A DNA stretch of 64,000 bases from Hyphomicrobiaceae bacterium (GTDB lineage: Bacteria; Pseudomonadota; Alphaproteobacteria; Rhizobiales; Hyphomicrobiaceae). The notes under the pieces are model-generated. The model saw only the letters and a program-made list of their open reading frames with translations, was not told the DNA's origin and ran no database searches. Where the stretch lies: positions 62,001 to 126,000 of the forward strand of contig JALHMC010000006.1 in NCBI GenBank assembly GCA_022844225.1, read 5' to 3'. Of this stretch, positions 28,687-38,859 are shown piece after piece (positions within the stretch are counted from its first letter, which is position 1; each line of letters opens with the position of its first letter). A program made the position numbers and the translations under genes.

Positions 28687-29196
28687 TCAAGTCGCAGGTG
28701 CAACGCCCTCGAGACCTATCGGCAGCGGCAGTTCGGGACGTTGTACGCCTGCGGTCGGATCATCCATCCGCCGTGACTTGCCCTCGAAGAAGGCACCCTG
28801 TTCGATGGCGAGCTGACTGTGGAAGATATCGCCTTCGACCTTGCTCGAGGACTGTAGAACGACGCGTTTGCCGCGGATCGAGCCCATTACGAGACCACGT
28901 ACGATGACCTCGTCGGCGACAAGCCCACCCGTGATCCGCGCCGTCTCACCAACCACGATATTGGCTGCGTGCAGGTCGCCCTGGACCTCACCATCGATCT
29001 GGATCTCGCCCTTTGAGACGAGATTGCCGATGATGACGAGATCGGCACCGATGCGCGATTCACCACCACCTCTGGTCGCGCCAGGCCGCCCCATCGTCGG
29101 ATTTGCGCTCGGCATGGGGCCGCTCGGAGGGATGGGCGGCGATGCCCGAGAGAGATCGAACGCTGTCGGCTCCTTGTCCGGCTTCTTCGTGAACAT
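28687..29196 (-). CDS. Bactofilin (polymer-forming cytoskeletal) family protein
   Basis: RIGADLVIIGNLVSKGEIQIDGEVQGDLHAANIVVGETARITGGLVADEVIVRGLVMGSIRGKRVVLQSSSKVEGDI. Confidence 0.93.
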   Translation of the reverse strand: MFTKKPDKEPTAFDLSRASPPIPPSGPMPSANPTMGRPGATRGGGESRIGADLVIIGNLVSKGEIQIDGEVQGDLHAANIVVGETARITGGLVADEVIVRGLVMGSIRGKRVVLQSSSKVEGDIFHSQLAIEQGAFFEGKSRRMDDPTAGVQRPELPLPIGLEGVAPAT

Positions 29197-29424
29197 GACT
29201 CGAACTCCCCTCACTGCAGTCGTTGCTGCAACCCCCCGGAGGCAGCACTAGATCGTTACTACTTCACGCCGGCAAGAGTCGATTCTTACGCTCGTCTCCA
29301 GTCGCGCAGCAGACTTGTCGATCATCGTCACGCCACGAGTGCCGATTTCGATTACCATGCCTTGTCCCGTTGGTCATGAGCGGCTGTCCAAAAAATTACC
29401 GACAGCGGTCGTCCGACGACACCT

Positions 29425-30279
29425 TCACGAAAATCGACCGACGGCGACAAGAGGCTTGTAGAATCCCGAAGTGAGTCCGGCTTCCGCGCGCGCGCGATCA
29501 TTGAACGGCGGCTTGATCGGACCTCGAAAATTCTGCCGCACGATGTAATGGAAGAGCGGCTCTGGGGCACACCCCTCGCGCTCCGCGAGGAAGCGGAACC
29601 ATTTGGCGCCGCATGCGACATGCCTCATCTCGTCGCGGTAGATGACTTCGAGCACGTCGGCCGACGATCGATCACCCGCAGCCTCGAGGCTCGCGATCAA
29701 GGCAGGGCTGACGTCGAGGCCCCTAGCCTCGAGCACGAGCGGTACGACCGCGATGCGAGCGATGAGGCTGTGGCCAGTCGCTTGCGCGGCCTGCCAGAGC
29801 CCGTCGTGGGCCGGAAGGTCGCCATAGGCCGCATCCAGCTCTCCGAGCCTCTGCGACACCAATGTGAAGTGTTCGGCCTCCTCCAGCCCCACGCCGACCC
29901 AATCGTCAAAAAAGCTGCGCGGCAACGGCTCGCGCGCGAAGCGCCCGATCAGGTCCCAGGTCATGTCGACGGCATTGAGCTCGATATGGGCGAGCGAATG
30001 GAGCAGCGCAACTCGACCTCGCGCGCCATGCGAGGAGCGCCGTGGCATCTCTCGCGGAGGCAGGAGGAGGGGACGATCGGGCCGACCCGGGCGGTCCGGC
30101 ATTGCGTGCTGGACGCTTAGGGCGCCGAGCGACAGCGCCCGCTCACGCCAGGTGCGTGCCGTGAGCCGGGCGAGACGCACCTTTTCTGCAGGATCGCCGG
30201 CTGCAACAATCGCCCGTGCGCCGTCGACGAGGCTCCGGGGGGTATCGCTGGCCGGTCCGTCGGAAGCGGATGGCGTCAC
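29425..30279 (-). CDS. DUF455 family protein (ferritin-like)
   Basis: LLHSLAHIELNAVDMTWDLIGRF, EAEHFTLVSQRL, DEMRHVACGAKWF. Confidence 0.88.
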   Translation of the reverse strand: MTPSASDGPASDTPRSLVDGARAIVAAGDPAEKVRLARLTARTWRERALSLGALSVQHAMPDRPGRPDRPLLLPPREMPRRSSHGARGRVALLHSLAHIELNAVDMTWDLIGRFAREPLPRSFFDDWVGVGLEEAEHFTLVSQRLGELDAAYGDLPAHDGLWQAAQATGHSLIARIAVVPLVLEARGLDVSPALIASLEAAGDRSSADVLEVIYRDEMRHVACGAKWFRFLAEREGCAPEPLFHYIVRQNFRGPIKPPFNDRARAEAGLTSGFYKPLVAVGRFS

Positions 30280-30743
30280 GCTTCGAGCGCCTTCACGGCA
30301 GCGAGCACCTCTTCCGCATGGCCCGGAACCTTAACTTTGCGCCAGACACGGGCAACCTTCCCTTTTGGGTCGATGAGAAAGGTCGAGCGGTCGACGCCCA
30401 TGTACTTGCGGCCATACATGGATTTCTCGACCCATACGCCGAAGGCTTCGATGGCTTCCCGCTGCGGGTCTGCTGCGAGATCGATGCCGAGATCGTACTT
30501 CGAGCGGAACTTGGCGTGACTTTCGATGGTGTCCGGTGAAATGCCGATCACCCGCGCGCCGGCGGCAGCGAATGCGGGAGCCAGCTCCGTGAACGCCTGC
30601 GCTTCCTTGGTGCAGCCTGACGTGTCGTCCTTCGGATAAAAATAGACCACCACGGGCTTTCCTTTCAGCCCGGACAATTTGACCCTGTCACCGGAATCGG
30701 TCGCCAAGTCGAAATCCGGCGCCTTCTGCCCTTCTTCGGCCAT
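30276..30743 (-). CDS. bcp: Peroxiredoxin (BCP/PrxQ family)
   Basis: MAEEGQKAPDFDLATDSGD, VVVYFYPKDDTSGCTKEAQAF; ATG 30743. Confidence 0.92.
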   Translation of the reverse strand: MAEEGQKAPDFDLATDSGDRVKLSGLKGKPVVVYFYPKDDTSGCTKEAQAFTELAPAFAAAGARVIGISPDTIESHAKFRSKYDLGIDLAADPQREAIEAFGVWVEKSMYGRKYMGVDRSTFLIDPKGKVARVWRKVKVPGHAEEVLAAVKALEA

Positions 30744-30882
30744 GCCCGCCTTCCTTTCGTCTCTTTTCGGTTTGAGATCGACGCTCCTGACGTAGTCGAG
30801 ATGACGGAGCTTCGCCAGGGGGGCTGGCAAGGCAGTACCGGTCTGTTTCGTCGTTCCAGGACAGGTCTTTGGCCGTGGAGCG

Positions 30883-33800
30883 ATGGGCCGAGCGGACCAA
30901 TCCGCGGTAGGAGTGTCGCCTGCCGCTTCAAGGGGAGAATTTGTGGGCTCGGCGCGAGACGGCGACAACTCGGGAGACGGTAATGCGGCCCGCACGCCCT
31001 TGCGCGGTCGCACTGTCGAAGATTTGCGCACCACGCCGCGGAGCCGCCCTGGGGCTACGCCAAACACCTATCGAGCAGCGGCCGATCCGCGTACCGAGCC
31101 GTCGCGAGGTGCAGCGCCCGAGGCGCGCGCAATAGCGACCCGAGAGCGGCATCGCCCGTTTCGCGTCCTTTTGACGCCACTGCGCTGGATCGCCGTCTCG
31201 ATCGGCGCTTTCGTGCCGCTCGTCCTGCTCGGCCTTGGCCTCGTCTACCTCAAATTGCTCTATGGCGCCGTTCCGCTCCACTTTCTAGTGGAGCCCATCC
31301 GCCAAGCATTGGCCGCCGAGCTGGATGGATTGGATGTCGCCGTTGCCGACGCGGCGCTGCATCGCAATCCGAACGGCGGCTATGAGGTGCGCCTCACGGA
31401 TCTGCGCCTATCGGCCAAGACAGGCGATACGGCGGTGCGCGCTGCAGAGGCCATCGTCGATCTCGAACCACGCGCCTTGTGGTCGGGCCATGTTGCGGCT
31501 TCGCGGATTGTTCTTGTCGGTCCACGACTCGCGCTGTCTCAGGACGAGGCGCGCATGCCCGGCTTTGCTGCGCCGTCCTGGCCCTCGGCGAGTAGCCCGG
31601 CGCCTTCCGAAGCACTGCCCGCGTCTGGTGCCGGCACACCTCAGGCTCGCGACTCTGGGGAGCGGATCGACCTTGCGCGTGCGGTGGCGGAAGCCATGGC
31701 GCATCTGCGAACCAGCGGTGACGCCGCCTCTCACTTGCGAACGTTTGGCGTGCGCAATGCGACGCTCGAGGTCGAGGAGCGCGGTCGACGGACCATCTGG
31801 CTCGTGCCGGAAATGGAGGTGGCACTCGATCATCTGAAGCGCCGGAGCGTGATTTCGGGACAGGGTCGCATCGCGGCTGGTGGAGTGCCGTTCGGTGTCG
31901 AGTTCCGTCTGGAAGAAATCGGTAAGGCCGGCGCACTGAAACTCGAGACCAGGGTCGAAGGCCTCAGTCTTCCGGCACTCGCACGCAATCTGCCGCATCT
32001 CGGCCTCCTGGCAGCGCTGGACGTTCCGGTGACGGCGCGCGGCGACATGGAGTTGACGCGTGACGGGCATATTGTCGAGGGTCGCTTCGACGTCGCACTG
32101 GGGCGCGGCAGCTTGTTGCCTGAGGCACTGGGCGGATTGGCGGTGGGTATCGAAGGCGGTCGGCTGTCGTTTCGCTACGCTGGCGCAGAGAAGCGACTGA
32201 CGCTGGCGCCAAGCAAGCTTGAGTTTGATGGCAGTTGGGTTCGGCTCGAGGGAGATCTCACTCAGGTCGCCGCAGCCGGCGATGCGCTTCACGGCTGGCA
32301 AATAGACCTCGCCTCGAGCGAGGGGGCATTGACGGCAACCCGCGATCGCGCGGCGATTCCGATCGACGCGCTTGCACTCCGCGCTCGGCTGTGGCCGGCG
32401 AGCGGGGCCTCTGAACTCCTCTCGCTCGTGTTCAAGGCTGGCGGGGCCCAGCTGGAGGCTCGCGGTACGATGATCGGTGGCGAAGAACGGAGCGCCACTC
32501 TCGAGGGTCGTATCGGGGCCATGCAGGCGGATAAAATAAAGGCATTCTGGCCGGCCGGCGTCGCGGGGAGTGCGCGGGCCGCTTTCCTGGAGCGGCTCGT
32601 GGCTGGAAAGCTGAACGGCGGCACCTTCCGAGTTGCCACAGTCGCGGGACGCGCAACGCCAGCGATATCGCTCTCGCTCGAAGCCGAGGGCATCGCGCTC
32701 GCATCCGTGAGCGGCCTCGCGCCGGTCACGGTGCCGCGCGTCCTGCTTGCTCGGGAGGACGACCGGATCGAGATCTCGATTCCTGAAGCGCACTTCGCTG
32801 CATCGCCGACGCGTCGGGCGAGCATCAAGGGCGGCTCGATCGTGATCACCGGCCTCGACCGCCCCGTTCCCGTCGCCGAGATCACCGGACGCGGGCAGAC
32901 GACGATCGCAACGCTGGTCGAGATCGCCGGACGCGAGACGGTGGGGCTTCTCGCACCAGGGCAGGCGCCCGCAGGTGCCGACGGCAAAGTCGACGCCCAG
33001 TGGCGCGCGACCGTCCCCGTCGCTGAGCAGATTGCGCTGGCGGACACGAAAATCGAGGCCAAGCTCCGAATCACCGATGGCCGCATTCCGAATGTCGTGG
33101 GTCCACACGATGTAACCGGCGCGTCGTTCACGATTGGCGCCACCGACCGAGCCATCGACGTCAAGGGTGAACTCCTGGTGGCGGGCATCCTCGCCAAGGC
33201 CGGCGGGCAGTGGGTCCTTGGGGAAAGCCATGACCGGCAGTCGCCATTTGTTGTCACGACCCGTCTCGATGGTGCTGACCGGCGCCGTCTCGGCCTCGGC
33301 CTCGACGAAGAGGTGCTTGGTGAGGTGCCGGTCGAGGTGCAACTCGCGCCGGCGAGCGACGAGCCGGGTAAGGTTCGGGTCAGCGCCGATCTCACCGGCG
33401 CCGAGCTGCAGCTCGGTGGATTGGCCTGGCACAAGCCGACCGGCCGCACCGCACGCCTGTCGTTCGAGGTGGTCCGGCCCAAAGGCTCGCGAACGCTCGA
33501 GTTGCAGGACTTCAAGCTGTCTGGCGACAGTATCGCCATCGACGGCACCGTGAGCCTGGGCCCCGATGGACAGCCGATCGCCTACCGGTTTCCGGGCTTC
33601 TCGCTCAACGTCGTGAGCAATCTCGAGGTGGAGGGTGTCCGCCGGTCGGACAAGGTCTGGGACGTGAAGGCGCGAGGCAAGACGTTCGACGGCGGTGCCA
33701 TCATGCGCTCCCTCTATGCTGTCGAGACCCAGCGATCGTCGAAATCGACCGGCGCAATGGACCTGGACGCGCGCATCGACACCCTGATCGGTGTCAACGA

Positions 33801-34704
33801 TACGACCGTCAAGCACGCTCATCTCGTATTGCGCCGTCGTGGGGACGCGATCATGGGGCTCGAGTTCAAGGGCTTGATGGACGGCGGCAAGCCGGTCGAG
33901 GCTCGCCTCATGCCCGGGCCGGCTCGCGTCGTTCAGGTCGACACGACCGATGCCGGGCAAGCCTTGAAGACGATCGGCTTCTACACCAGCATGATCGGCG
34001 GGGTGGGGACCTTGAGAGTGCATCTGGACGGTCGCGCAGGAGCCGAGCGGGGCGGCGAGATCAAGGTGTCGAAGTTCCGAATCCAGGGCGACCCGATCGT
34101 CAGCGAATTGGTTCAGGGAGTGGACGAGAGCCAACCGGCCATTGCAACCGGCAAGGTTCGTCCCGCGCGCCGGGTCGTCCGCGAGGAGATCGCATTCGAT
34201 ATGCTGCGCGGCAGTTTCGCGAGCGGCAATGGTCAGGTGGCGATCGAAGGTCTGAATGCCGCCGGCCCGATGATCGGCGCGAGCGTGCGCGGCAAGATGG
34301 ATTTTCGCACCCGTTCGTTGTCCCTCGGCGGCACGTACGTGCCACTCTCTGGCCTGAACCGCGCACTGGCGGGGATACCGATATTCGGAGAGATACTGAC
34401 CGGACCTCGCGGGGACGGCATCATCGGCATCACCTTCGCAGTAGACGGGCCTATGGCCAGTCCGAATGTGATCATCAATCCGTTGTCCATGGTCGCCCCC
34501 GGTGTGCTCCGCGAGATCTTCCAGATGGTGCCCGAGAACCCGCGCGTGACGCCGCAGGAGGCCATTGTCACGGCACCCGGTGGAGGCCCTCGCGTCCGCT
34601 CCAGCCAACCCGAGACCTTCCGAGGGGGCGCGGCTGCTCCGACCCAGCCGCGAGTGCTCGACGGCTGGTCATCGAAGTCGCAGCCGCCGACAGGTGGCCG
34701 CTAA
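30883..34704 (+). CDS. Large AsmA-like/DUF3971 domain protein (YhdP/TamB-like architecture)
   Basis: 1273-aa ORF; N-terminal TM after basic stretch, long beta-rich body, AsmA-like C-terminus (FRIQGDPIVSELVQG, GIPIFGEILTGPRGDGIIGITFAVDGPMASPNVIINPLSMVAPGVLREIF). Confidence 0.85.
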   Translation: MGRADQSAVGVSPAASRGEFVGSARDGDNSGDGNAARTPLRGRTVEDLRTTPRSRPGATPNTYRAAADPRTEPSRGAAPEARAIATRERHRPFRVLLTPLRWIAVSIGAFVPLVLLGLGLVYLKLLYGAVPLHFLVEPIRQALAAELDGLDVAVADAALHRNPNGGYEVRLTDLRLSAKTGDTAVRAAEAIVDLEPRALWSGHVAASRIVLVGPRLALSQDEARMPGFAAPSWPSASSPAPSEALPASGAGTPQARDSGERIDLARAVAEAMAHLRTSGDAASHLRTFGVRNATLEVEERGRRTIWLVPEMEVALDHLKRRSVISGQGRIAAGGVPFGVEFRLEEIGKAGALKLETRVEGLSLPALARNLPHLGLLAALDVPVTARGDMELTRDGHIVEGRFDVALGRGSLLPEALGGLAVGIEGGRLSFRYAGAEKRLTLAPSKLEFDGSWVRLEGDLTQVAAAGDALHGWQIDLASSEGALTATRDRAAIPIDALALRARLWPASGASELLSLVFKAGGAQLEARGTMIGGEERSATLEGRIGAMQADKIKAFWPAGVAGSARAAFLERLVAGKLNGGTFRVATVAGRATPAISLSLEAEGIALASVSGLAPVTVPRVLLAREDDRIEISIPEAHFAASPTRRASIKGGSIVITGLDRPVPVAEITGRGQTTIATLVEIAGRETVGLLAPGQAPAGADGKVDAQWRATVPVAEQIALADTKIEAKLRITDGRIPNVVGPHDVTGASFTIGATDRAIDVKGELLVAGILAKAGGQWVLGESHDRQSPFVVTTRLDGADRRRLGLGLDEEVLGEVPVEVQLAPASDEPGKVRVSADLTGAELQLGGLAWHKPTGRTARLSFEVVRPKGSRTLELQDFKLSGDSIAIDGTVSLGPDGQPIAYRFPGFSLNVVSNLEVEGVRRSDKVWDVKARGKTFDGGAIMRSLYAVETQRSSKSTGAMDLDARIDTLIGVNDTTVKHAHLVLRRRGDAIMGLEFKGLMDGGKPVEARLMPGPARVVQVDTTDAGQALKTIGFYTSMIGGVGTLRVHLDGRAGAERGGEIKVSKFRIQGDPIVSELVQGVDESQPAIATGKVRPARRVVREEIAFDMLRGSFASGNGQVAIEGLNAAGPMIGASVRGKMDFRTRSLSLGGTYVPLSGLNRALAGIPIFGEILTGPRGDGIIGITFAVDGPMASPNVIINPLSMVAPGVLREIFQMVPENPRVTPQEAIVTAPGGGPRVRSSQPETFRGGAAAPTQPRVLDGWSSKSQPPTGGR

Positions 34705-34871
34705 CAGTCATCTCCATCCTATGGCGACCGCGAGGACCGAAGCCCATCACGCTGGACTACTCGCGATGCGCTGCCCGGTAGGATTTCATTAAGGCAAAAG
34801 CGCTAAATTGGCGCCCGGATGATTACGTGCACTCAATGTTCAGTGCCTTGAGTGAACCGTGAGGCGAAATC

Positions 34872-35240
34872 ATGATTAACTATTCTGATACGGCCTCTGC
34901 AACACCGGTGAGGGCGTCTCGGCTCATGGCGACCTTGATGGGTCTGAATGGGATCGTTTCGAGCGCCATTCTGTTCGCCTGGACATATATCGCGCTCTTT
35001 GTCGCCGAGCCGCTCTCCTGGGCCACTTGGATGCCGATCTCGCGAGGCCACGGGTTCACCGGCGTACTGGATTATCCCTTCGTCATGCTTTGGGTAATGC
35101 CGCTGATCGGTATCTTTGGCGCGTGGGTCGGCTTACAGGGTGGCCGTAAGCCTCTTGCCTATGCGTTCGTAATGGTGCCGCTGGGCATGCTCGCGATGGT
35201 CATGGGCTGGTATCACCTGGTGCCGACGGACTGGCACTGA
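34872..35240 (+). CDS. Hypothetical membrane protein
   Basis: Three to four TM segments; own upstream region with lower GC. Confidence 0.6.
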   Translation: MINYSDTASATPVRASRLMATLMGLNGIVSSAILFAWTYIALFVAEPLSWATWMPISRGHGFTGVLDYPFVMLWVMPLIGIFGAWVGLQGGRKPLAYAFVMVPLGMLAMVMGWYHLVPTDWH

Positions 35241-35265
35241 ATCGCTACTCTGAGCCCAAGGCGGT

Positions 35266-35613
35266 TCAGATCGAAAAGCTCGTTCCGCAGCCACACGCCG
35301 CCGTCGCCTGAGGGTTGTTGACGCGGAACGATGACCCGATCAGATCGTCTACGAAATCGATCTCGGACCCAGCCAGATAGGCGATCGACACGGAATCGAT
35401 CACCACCAGCGCTCCGTCGCGCTCCACGACAAGGTCGTCACCCTCAGGGCCGGCCACGAGGTCGAGTTTGTACTGGAACCCCGAACAACCACCCCCTTCG
35501 ACCTGTACGCGCAGCACGGGCCGAGCTGGATCCGCAGCCGCTAGCTCACCTAGCCGCTCGGCAGCGCGCTTTGTCATCGTGATGTCGGAGCCCGGCGCAA
35601 GTGTCTCGGTCAT
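35266..35613 (-). CDS. erpA: HesB/IscA/ErpA-family iron-sulfur cluster insertion protein
   Basis: VEGGGCSGFQYKLDLV and C-terminal CGCGTSF; ATG 35613. Confidence 0.92.
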   Translation of the reverse strand: MTETLAPGSDITMTKRAAERLGELAAADPARPVLRVQVEGGGCSGFQYKLDLVAGPEGDDLVVERDGALVVIDSVSIAYLAGSEIDFVDDLIGSSFRVNNPQATAACGCGTSFSI

Positions 35614-35778
35614 GGCTGGCCTGCTGTGGTTCGGCGATCGATGAGTGGCGGGATGGGCGGTACACAAGTGCAGCAACGCGCTTTGACTGTAGTTAGATAA
35701 GCGGCTTGGTCGCTGAGTCAAATGGCGCGGGCCGGAATCGCTGTTATTAGGGGTCGCGTCTCGTCTTGGAGCCCGGCC

Positions 35779-36981
35779 ATGCAGCACTCGTCGGAGATCT
35801 GGTCGCCTCGTCCCCGCAATTTAGCACCCTGGGCGGCCGACCCGGCGGCCTCGCGAGGCCGCCTGCATCCTGAGGCCGGGTGCCCGATGCGCACGCCGTT
35901 TCAGCGTGATCGGGACCGGATCGTGCACGCAACGGCCTTCCGGCGGCTGAACTACAAGACGCAGGTCTTCCTGCTCCACGAAGGAGACCATTACCGGAGC
36001 CGGCTGACCCATACCCTCGAGGTCGCGCAAATTGCGCGCGCCATTGCACGGCAACTTGGCCTCGACGAGGATCTTGCCGAGGCGCTTGCGCTCGCCCACG
36101 ACTTGGGCCACCCGCCGTTCGGTCACGCCGGCGAGCGCGCGCTGGATCGGGCGCTAACGGCGATCGGTGGTTTCGATCACAACGCCCAGAGCCTACGCGT
36201 AATCACACGACTGGAGCGCAAGTACTGGGACTTCGACGGACTCAATTTGACGTTTGAGACGCTCGAAGGGCTCGTGAAGCATAATGGGCCGCTCGATGGC
36301 GCTCGCCAGCCGCTGCTTGCCGAGGCGCTCGCCGACGCCGGTCTAACGGGGCGTTTGGACGAAGCCCTGGAAGCGCCCGCCGAGGCGCAATGTGCCGCTA
36401 TCGCTGACGATATCGCCTACAACAATCACGATATCGACGATGCCTTGCGGGCAGGCCTCGTAAGCCTCGATGATCTGGCAACCGTGCCGATCGTGGGCTA
36501 TTTCGCACGGGGGGCAGCGGAGCGCTCGGGCAGCGGCGACGCACGGCGGGCCGTCTACGAGATCAATCGGCGTATGATCACGGCCATGATCGAGGACGTG
36601 CTAGCCTCGAGCCGGAGTCGGATTGCCCGTCTCGAGCCGTCGTCGGCCGCCGATGTCCGTCGCGCCGGCGAGGCGATGGTTGCGTTCTCCAGCGAGATGC
36701 ATGGCGAACTCCAGGGCCTGCGGGCTTTTCTGTTCGGCCATGTTTACCGGCACGATCGCGTCATGCGGGTCATGCGCAACGCGGAGACCATCGTCACGGA
36801 CTTGTTCGAACGTTATACAACTGATCCGTTGTCGCTTCCGGGAGGCCGTGGCGAAGGGCTCGCTGCAGCCGGGGAGACGGCCCTCATCCGAGCCGTCGCC
36901 GATTTCATCGCCGGCATGACAGATCGCTTTGCCATCGCCGAACACCGTCGCCTGTTTGACCTGACCCCCGATCTCGGCTAG
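35779..36981 (+). CDS. dgt: Deoxyguanosinetriphosphate triphosphohydrolase-like protein (HD domain)
   Basis: [55 protein letters not shown]. Confidence 0.95.
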   Translation: MQHSSEIWSPRPRNLAPWAADPAASRGRLHPEAGCPMRTPFQRDRDRIVHATAFRRLNYKTQVFLLHEGDHYRSRLTHTLEVAQIARAIARQLGLDEDLAEALALAHDLGHPPFGHAGERALDRALTAIGGFDHNAQSLRVITRLERKYWDFDGLNLTFETLEGLVKHNGPLDGARQPLLAEALADAGLTGRLDEALEAPAEAQCAAIADDIAYNNHDIDDALRAGLVSLDDLATVPIVGYFARGAAERSGSGDARRAVYEINRRMITAMIEDVLASSRSRIARLEPSSAADVRRAGEAMVAFSSEMHGELQGLRAFLFGHVYRHDRVMRVMRNAETIVTDLFERYTTDPLSLPGGRGEGLAAAGETALIRAVADFIAGMTDRFAIAEHRRLFDLTPDLG

Positions 36982-37052
36982 GCCGCGTGTGCTGTTTTGA
37001 CGCCAAGCCGGGCCCGAAGTGGCTCGGCCGGCCGCCTGCCCCGAGGAGACGC

Positions 37053-38813
37053 ATGAACGCCCTGGCGACGATCGAAGCACGGATTGCAGCCGCGCTCGAG
37101 ACCCTGAAGAGCGACGGTACGCTGCCGCCCGATCTCGACACCGCCAACGTCGACCTCGAGCCGACCCGCGACGCGGCCCACGGCGATCTCGCCTCGAATG
37201 CGGCCATGGTCCTCGCCAAGCCAGCCAGGAAAAAGCCACGCGACATCGCGGATGCTCTGAAGGCGATTATCGAGAAGGACCCGCTGGTGGCATCGGCAGA
37301 CGTCGCCGGGCCCGGTTTTCTCAATCTACGGCTGCATCCAGAGGCGTGGCAGCGTGTCGTCGCCGAGGTGTTGACCGCCGGAGGCGACTTTGGCCGCGCC
37401 GACATCGGCAAGGGCGAGGCGGTCAACGTCGAATACGTCTCCGCCAATCCCACTGGCCCGATGCACGTTGGGCACTGCCGAGGCGCCGTGTTCGGCGATG
37501 CGCTGGCCAATCTGCTCGCATTCGCGGGATGGAAGGTGACGCGCGAGTACTACATCAACGATGCCGGTGCCCAAGTCGATGTGCTGGCTCGATCCGCCTA
37601 CCTTCGCTACCTCGAAGCCATGGGCGAGGAAATCGGCGAGATTCCTGAAGGTCTCTATCCCGGAAGCTACCTCGTGCCCGTCGGTGAGAAGCTCGCTTGG
37701 GAGCATGACACCGTTTTTCAATCGCTGACGGAGGATGACTGGCTGCCGTTCGTCCGCTCGTTCGCGATCGACGAGATGCTGGCCATGATTCGCGACGATC
37801 TGGCGGCCCTCAACATCCGCCATGACGTCTTCTTCTCGGAGCGATCTCTCACTTGGGGCGGACGCGATGAGGTGGCCGAGACGATCCGAGAATTGCGCGA
37901 GCGGGGCCTGGTCTTCGAGGGGCGCCTCGAGAAGCCGAAGGGCCACGACGCCGAGGAATGGGAGGACCGGGAGCAAACGCTGTTCAAAGCAACCGCGTTC
38001 GGAGATGACGTCGATCGTGCGTTGATGAAGTCCGACGGTTCCTACACCTATTTCGCTGCGGACATGGCTTACCATCACAATAAGCTCGCCCGTGGTTTTC
38101 GCCATCTGATCAATGTCTTCGGTGCTGACCATTCAGGCTACATCAAGCGTATGCAGGCCGCAGTGAAGGCGCTGTCCGGCGGACAGGCCGATCTCGACAT
38201 CAAGGTCTGTCAGCTCGTCCGGCTCTTGCGTGCCGGTGAGCCGGTCAAGATGTCGAAAAGGGCGGGCACGTTCGTCACCTTGCGAGAGGTCGTCGACGAG
38301 GTCGGGCGGGATCCGGTCCGCTTCATGATGCTCTACCGGAAGAATGACGCGACCCTGGATTTCGATCTGGCTAAGGTTGTGGAGCAATCGAAGGACAATC
38401 CTGTCTTCTACGTCCAGTATGCCCATGCACGAGCCTGCTCGGTGCTCCGGAACGCACAGGAAGCGTTGCCGGGGACGGACCTCGGGGCGTCGGCGTTGGC
38501 GAAGGCTGACCTCGGCCGTCTCGACGATCGCGGCGAACTCGAGCTGCTGCGGCGGATGGCGCTTTGGCCTGGAGTGGTCGCTGGTGCGGCGCGGGTGCAT
38601 GAGCCGCATCGCATCGCGTTCTACTTGTACGAACTGGCGTCTCTGTTCCATGGACACTGGACAAGAGGCACTGATTCGCCACATTTGCGATTTATACGTG
38701 CAGAAGATCCAGGGCTCACCTTGGCACGACTGGCCATGGTTCGAGCTTGTGCACAGGTGATTGCGACCGGGCTCGAAGTCCTTGGCGTCGAGGCGCCGCC
38801 AGAAATGCGATAA
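37053..38813 (+). CDS. argS: Arginyl-tRNA synthetase
   Basis: [42 protein letters not shown]. Confidence 0.97.
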   Translation: MNALATIEARIAAALETLKSDGTLPPDLDTANVDLEPTRDAAHGDLASNAAMVLAKPARKKPRDIADALKAIIEKDPLVASADVAGPGFLNLRLHPEAWQRVVAEVLTAGGDFGRADIGKGEAVNVEYVSANPTGPMHVGHCRGAVFGDALANLLAFAGWKVTREYYINDAGAQVDVLARSAYLRYLEAMGEEIGEIPEGLYPGSYLVPVGEKLAWEHDTVFQSLTEDDWLPFVRSFAIDEMLAMIRDDLAALNIRHDVFFSERSLTWGGRDEVAETIRELRERGLVFEGRLEKPKGHDAEEWEDREQTLFKATAFGDDVDRALMKSDGSYTYFAADMAYHHNKLARGFRHLINVFGADHSGYIKRMQAAVKALSGGQADLDIKVCQLVRLLRAGEPVKMSKRAGTFVTLREVVDEVGRDPVRFMMLYRKNDATLDFDLAKVVEQSKDNPVFYVQYAHARACSVLRNAQEALPGTDLGASALAKADLGRLDDRGELELLRRMALWPGVVAGAARVHEPHRIAFYLYELASLFHGHWTRGTDSPHLRFIRAEDPGLTLARLAMVRACAQVIATGLEVLGVEAPPEMR

Positions 38814-38859
38814 TAATGACCGAATCGGGCGGTTCTGAACTCGGTGAGGGAGTTACAAT

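Noticed and set aside
30276-30743. Selenocysteine version of the peroxiredoxin or other in-frame TGA Sec genes
   Set aside because: The peroxidatic position is a normal TGC Cys and no gene in the window appears to be interrupted by a single in-frame TGA with downstream homology.
31408-34608. 1066-aa antisense ORF opposite the AsmA-like gene
   Set aside because: Lies fully opposite a well-supported CDS; high GC makes long stop-free antisense frames common, and the translation is R/H/D-rich without domain motifs.
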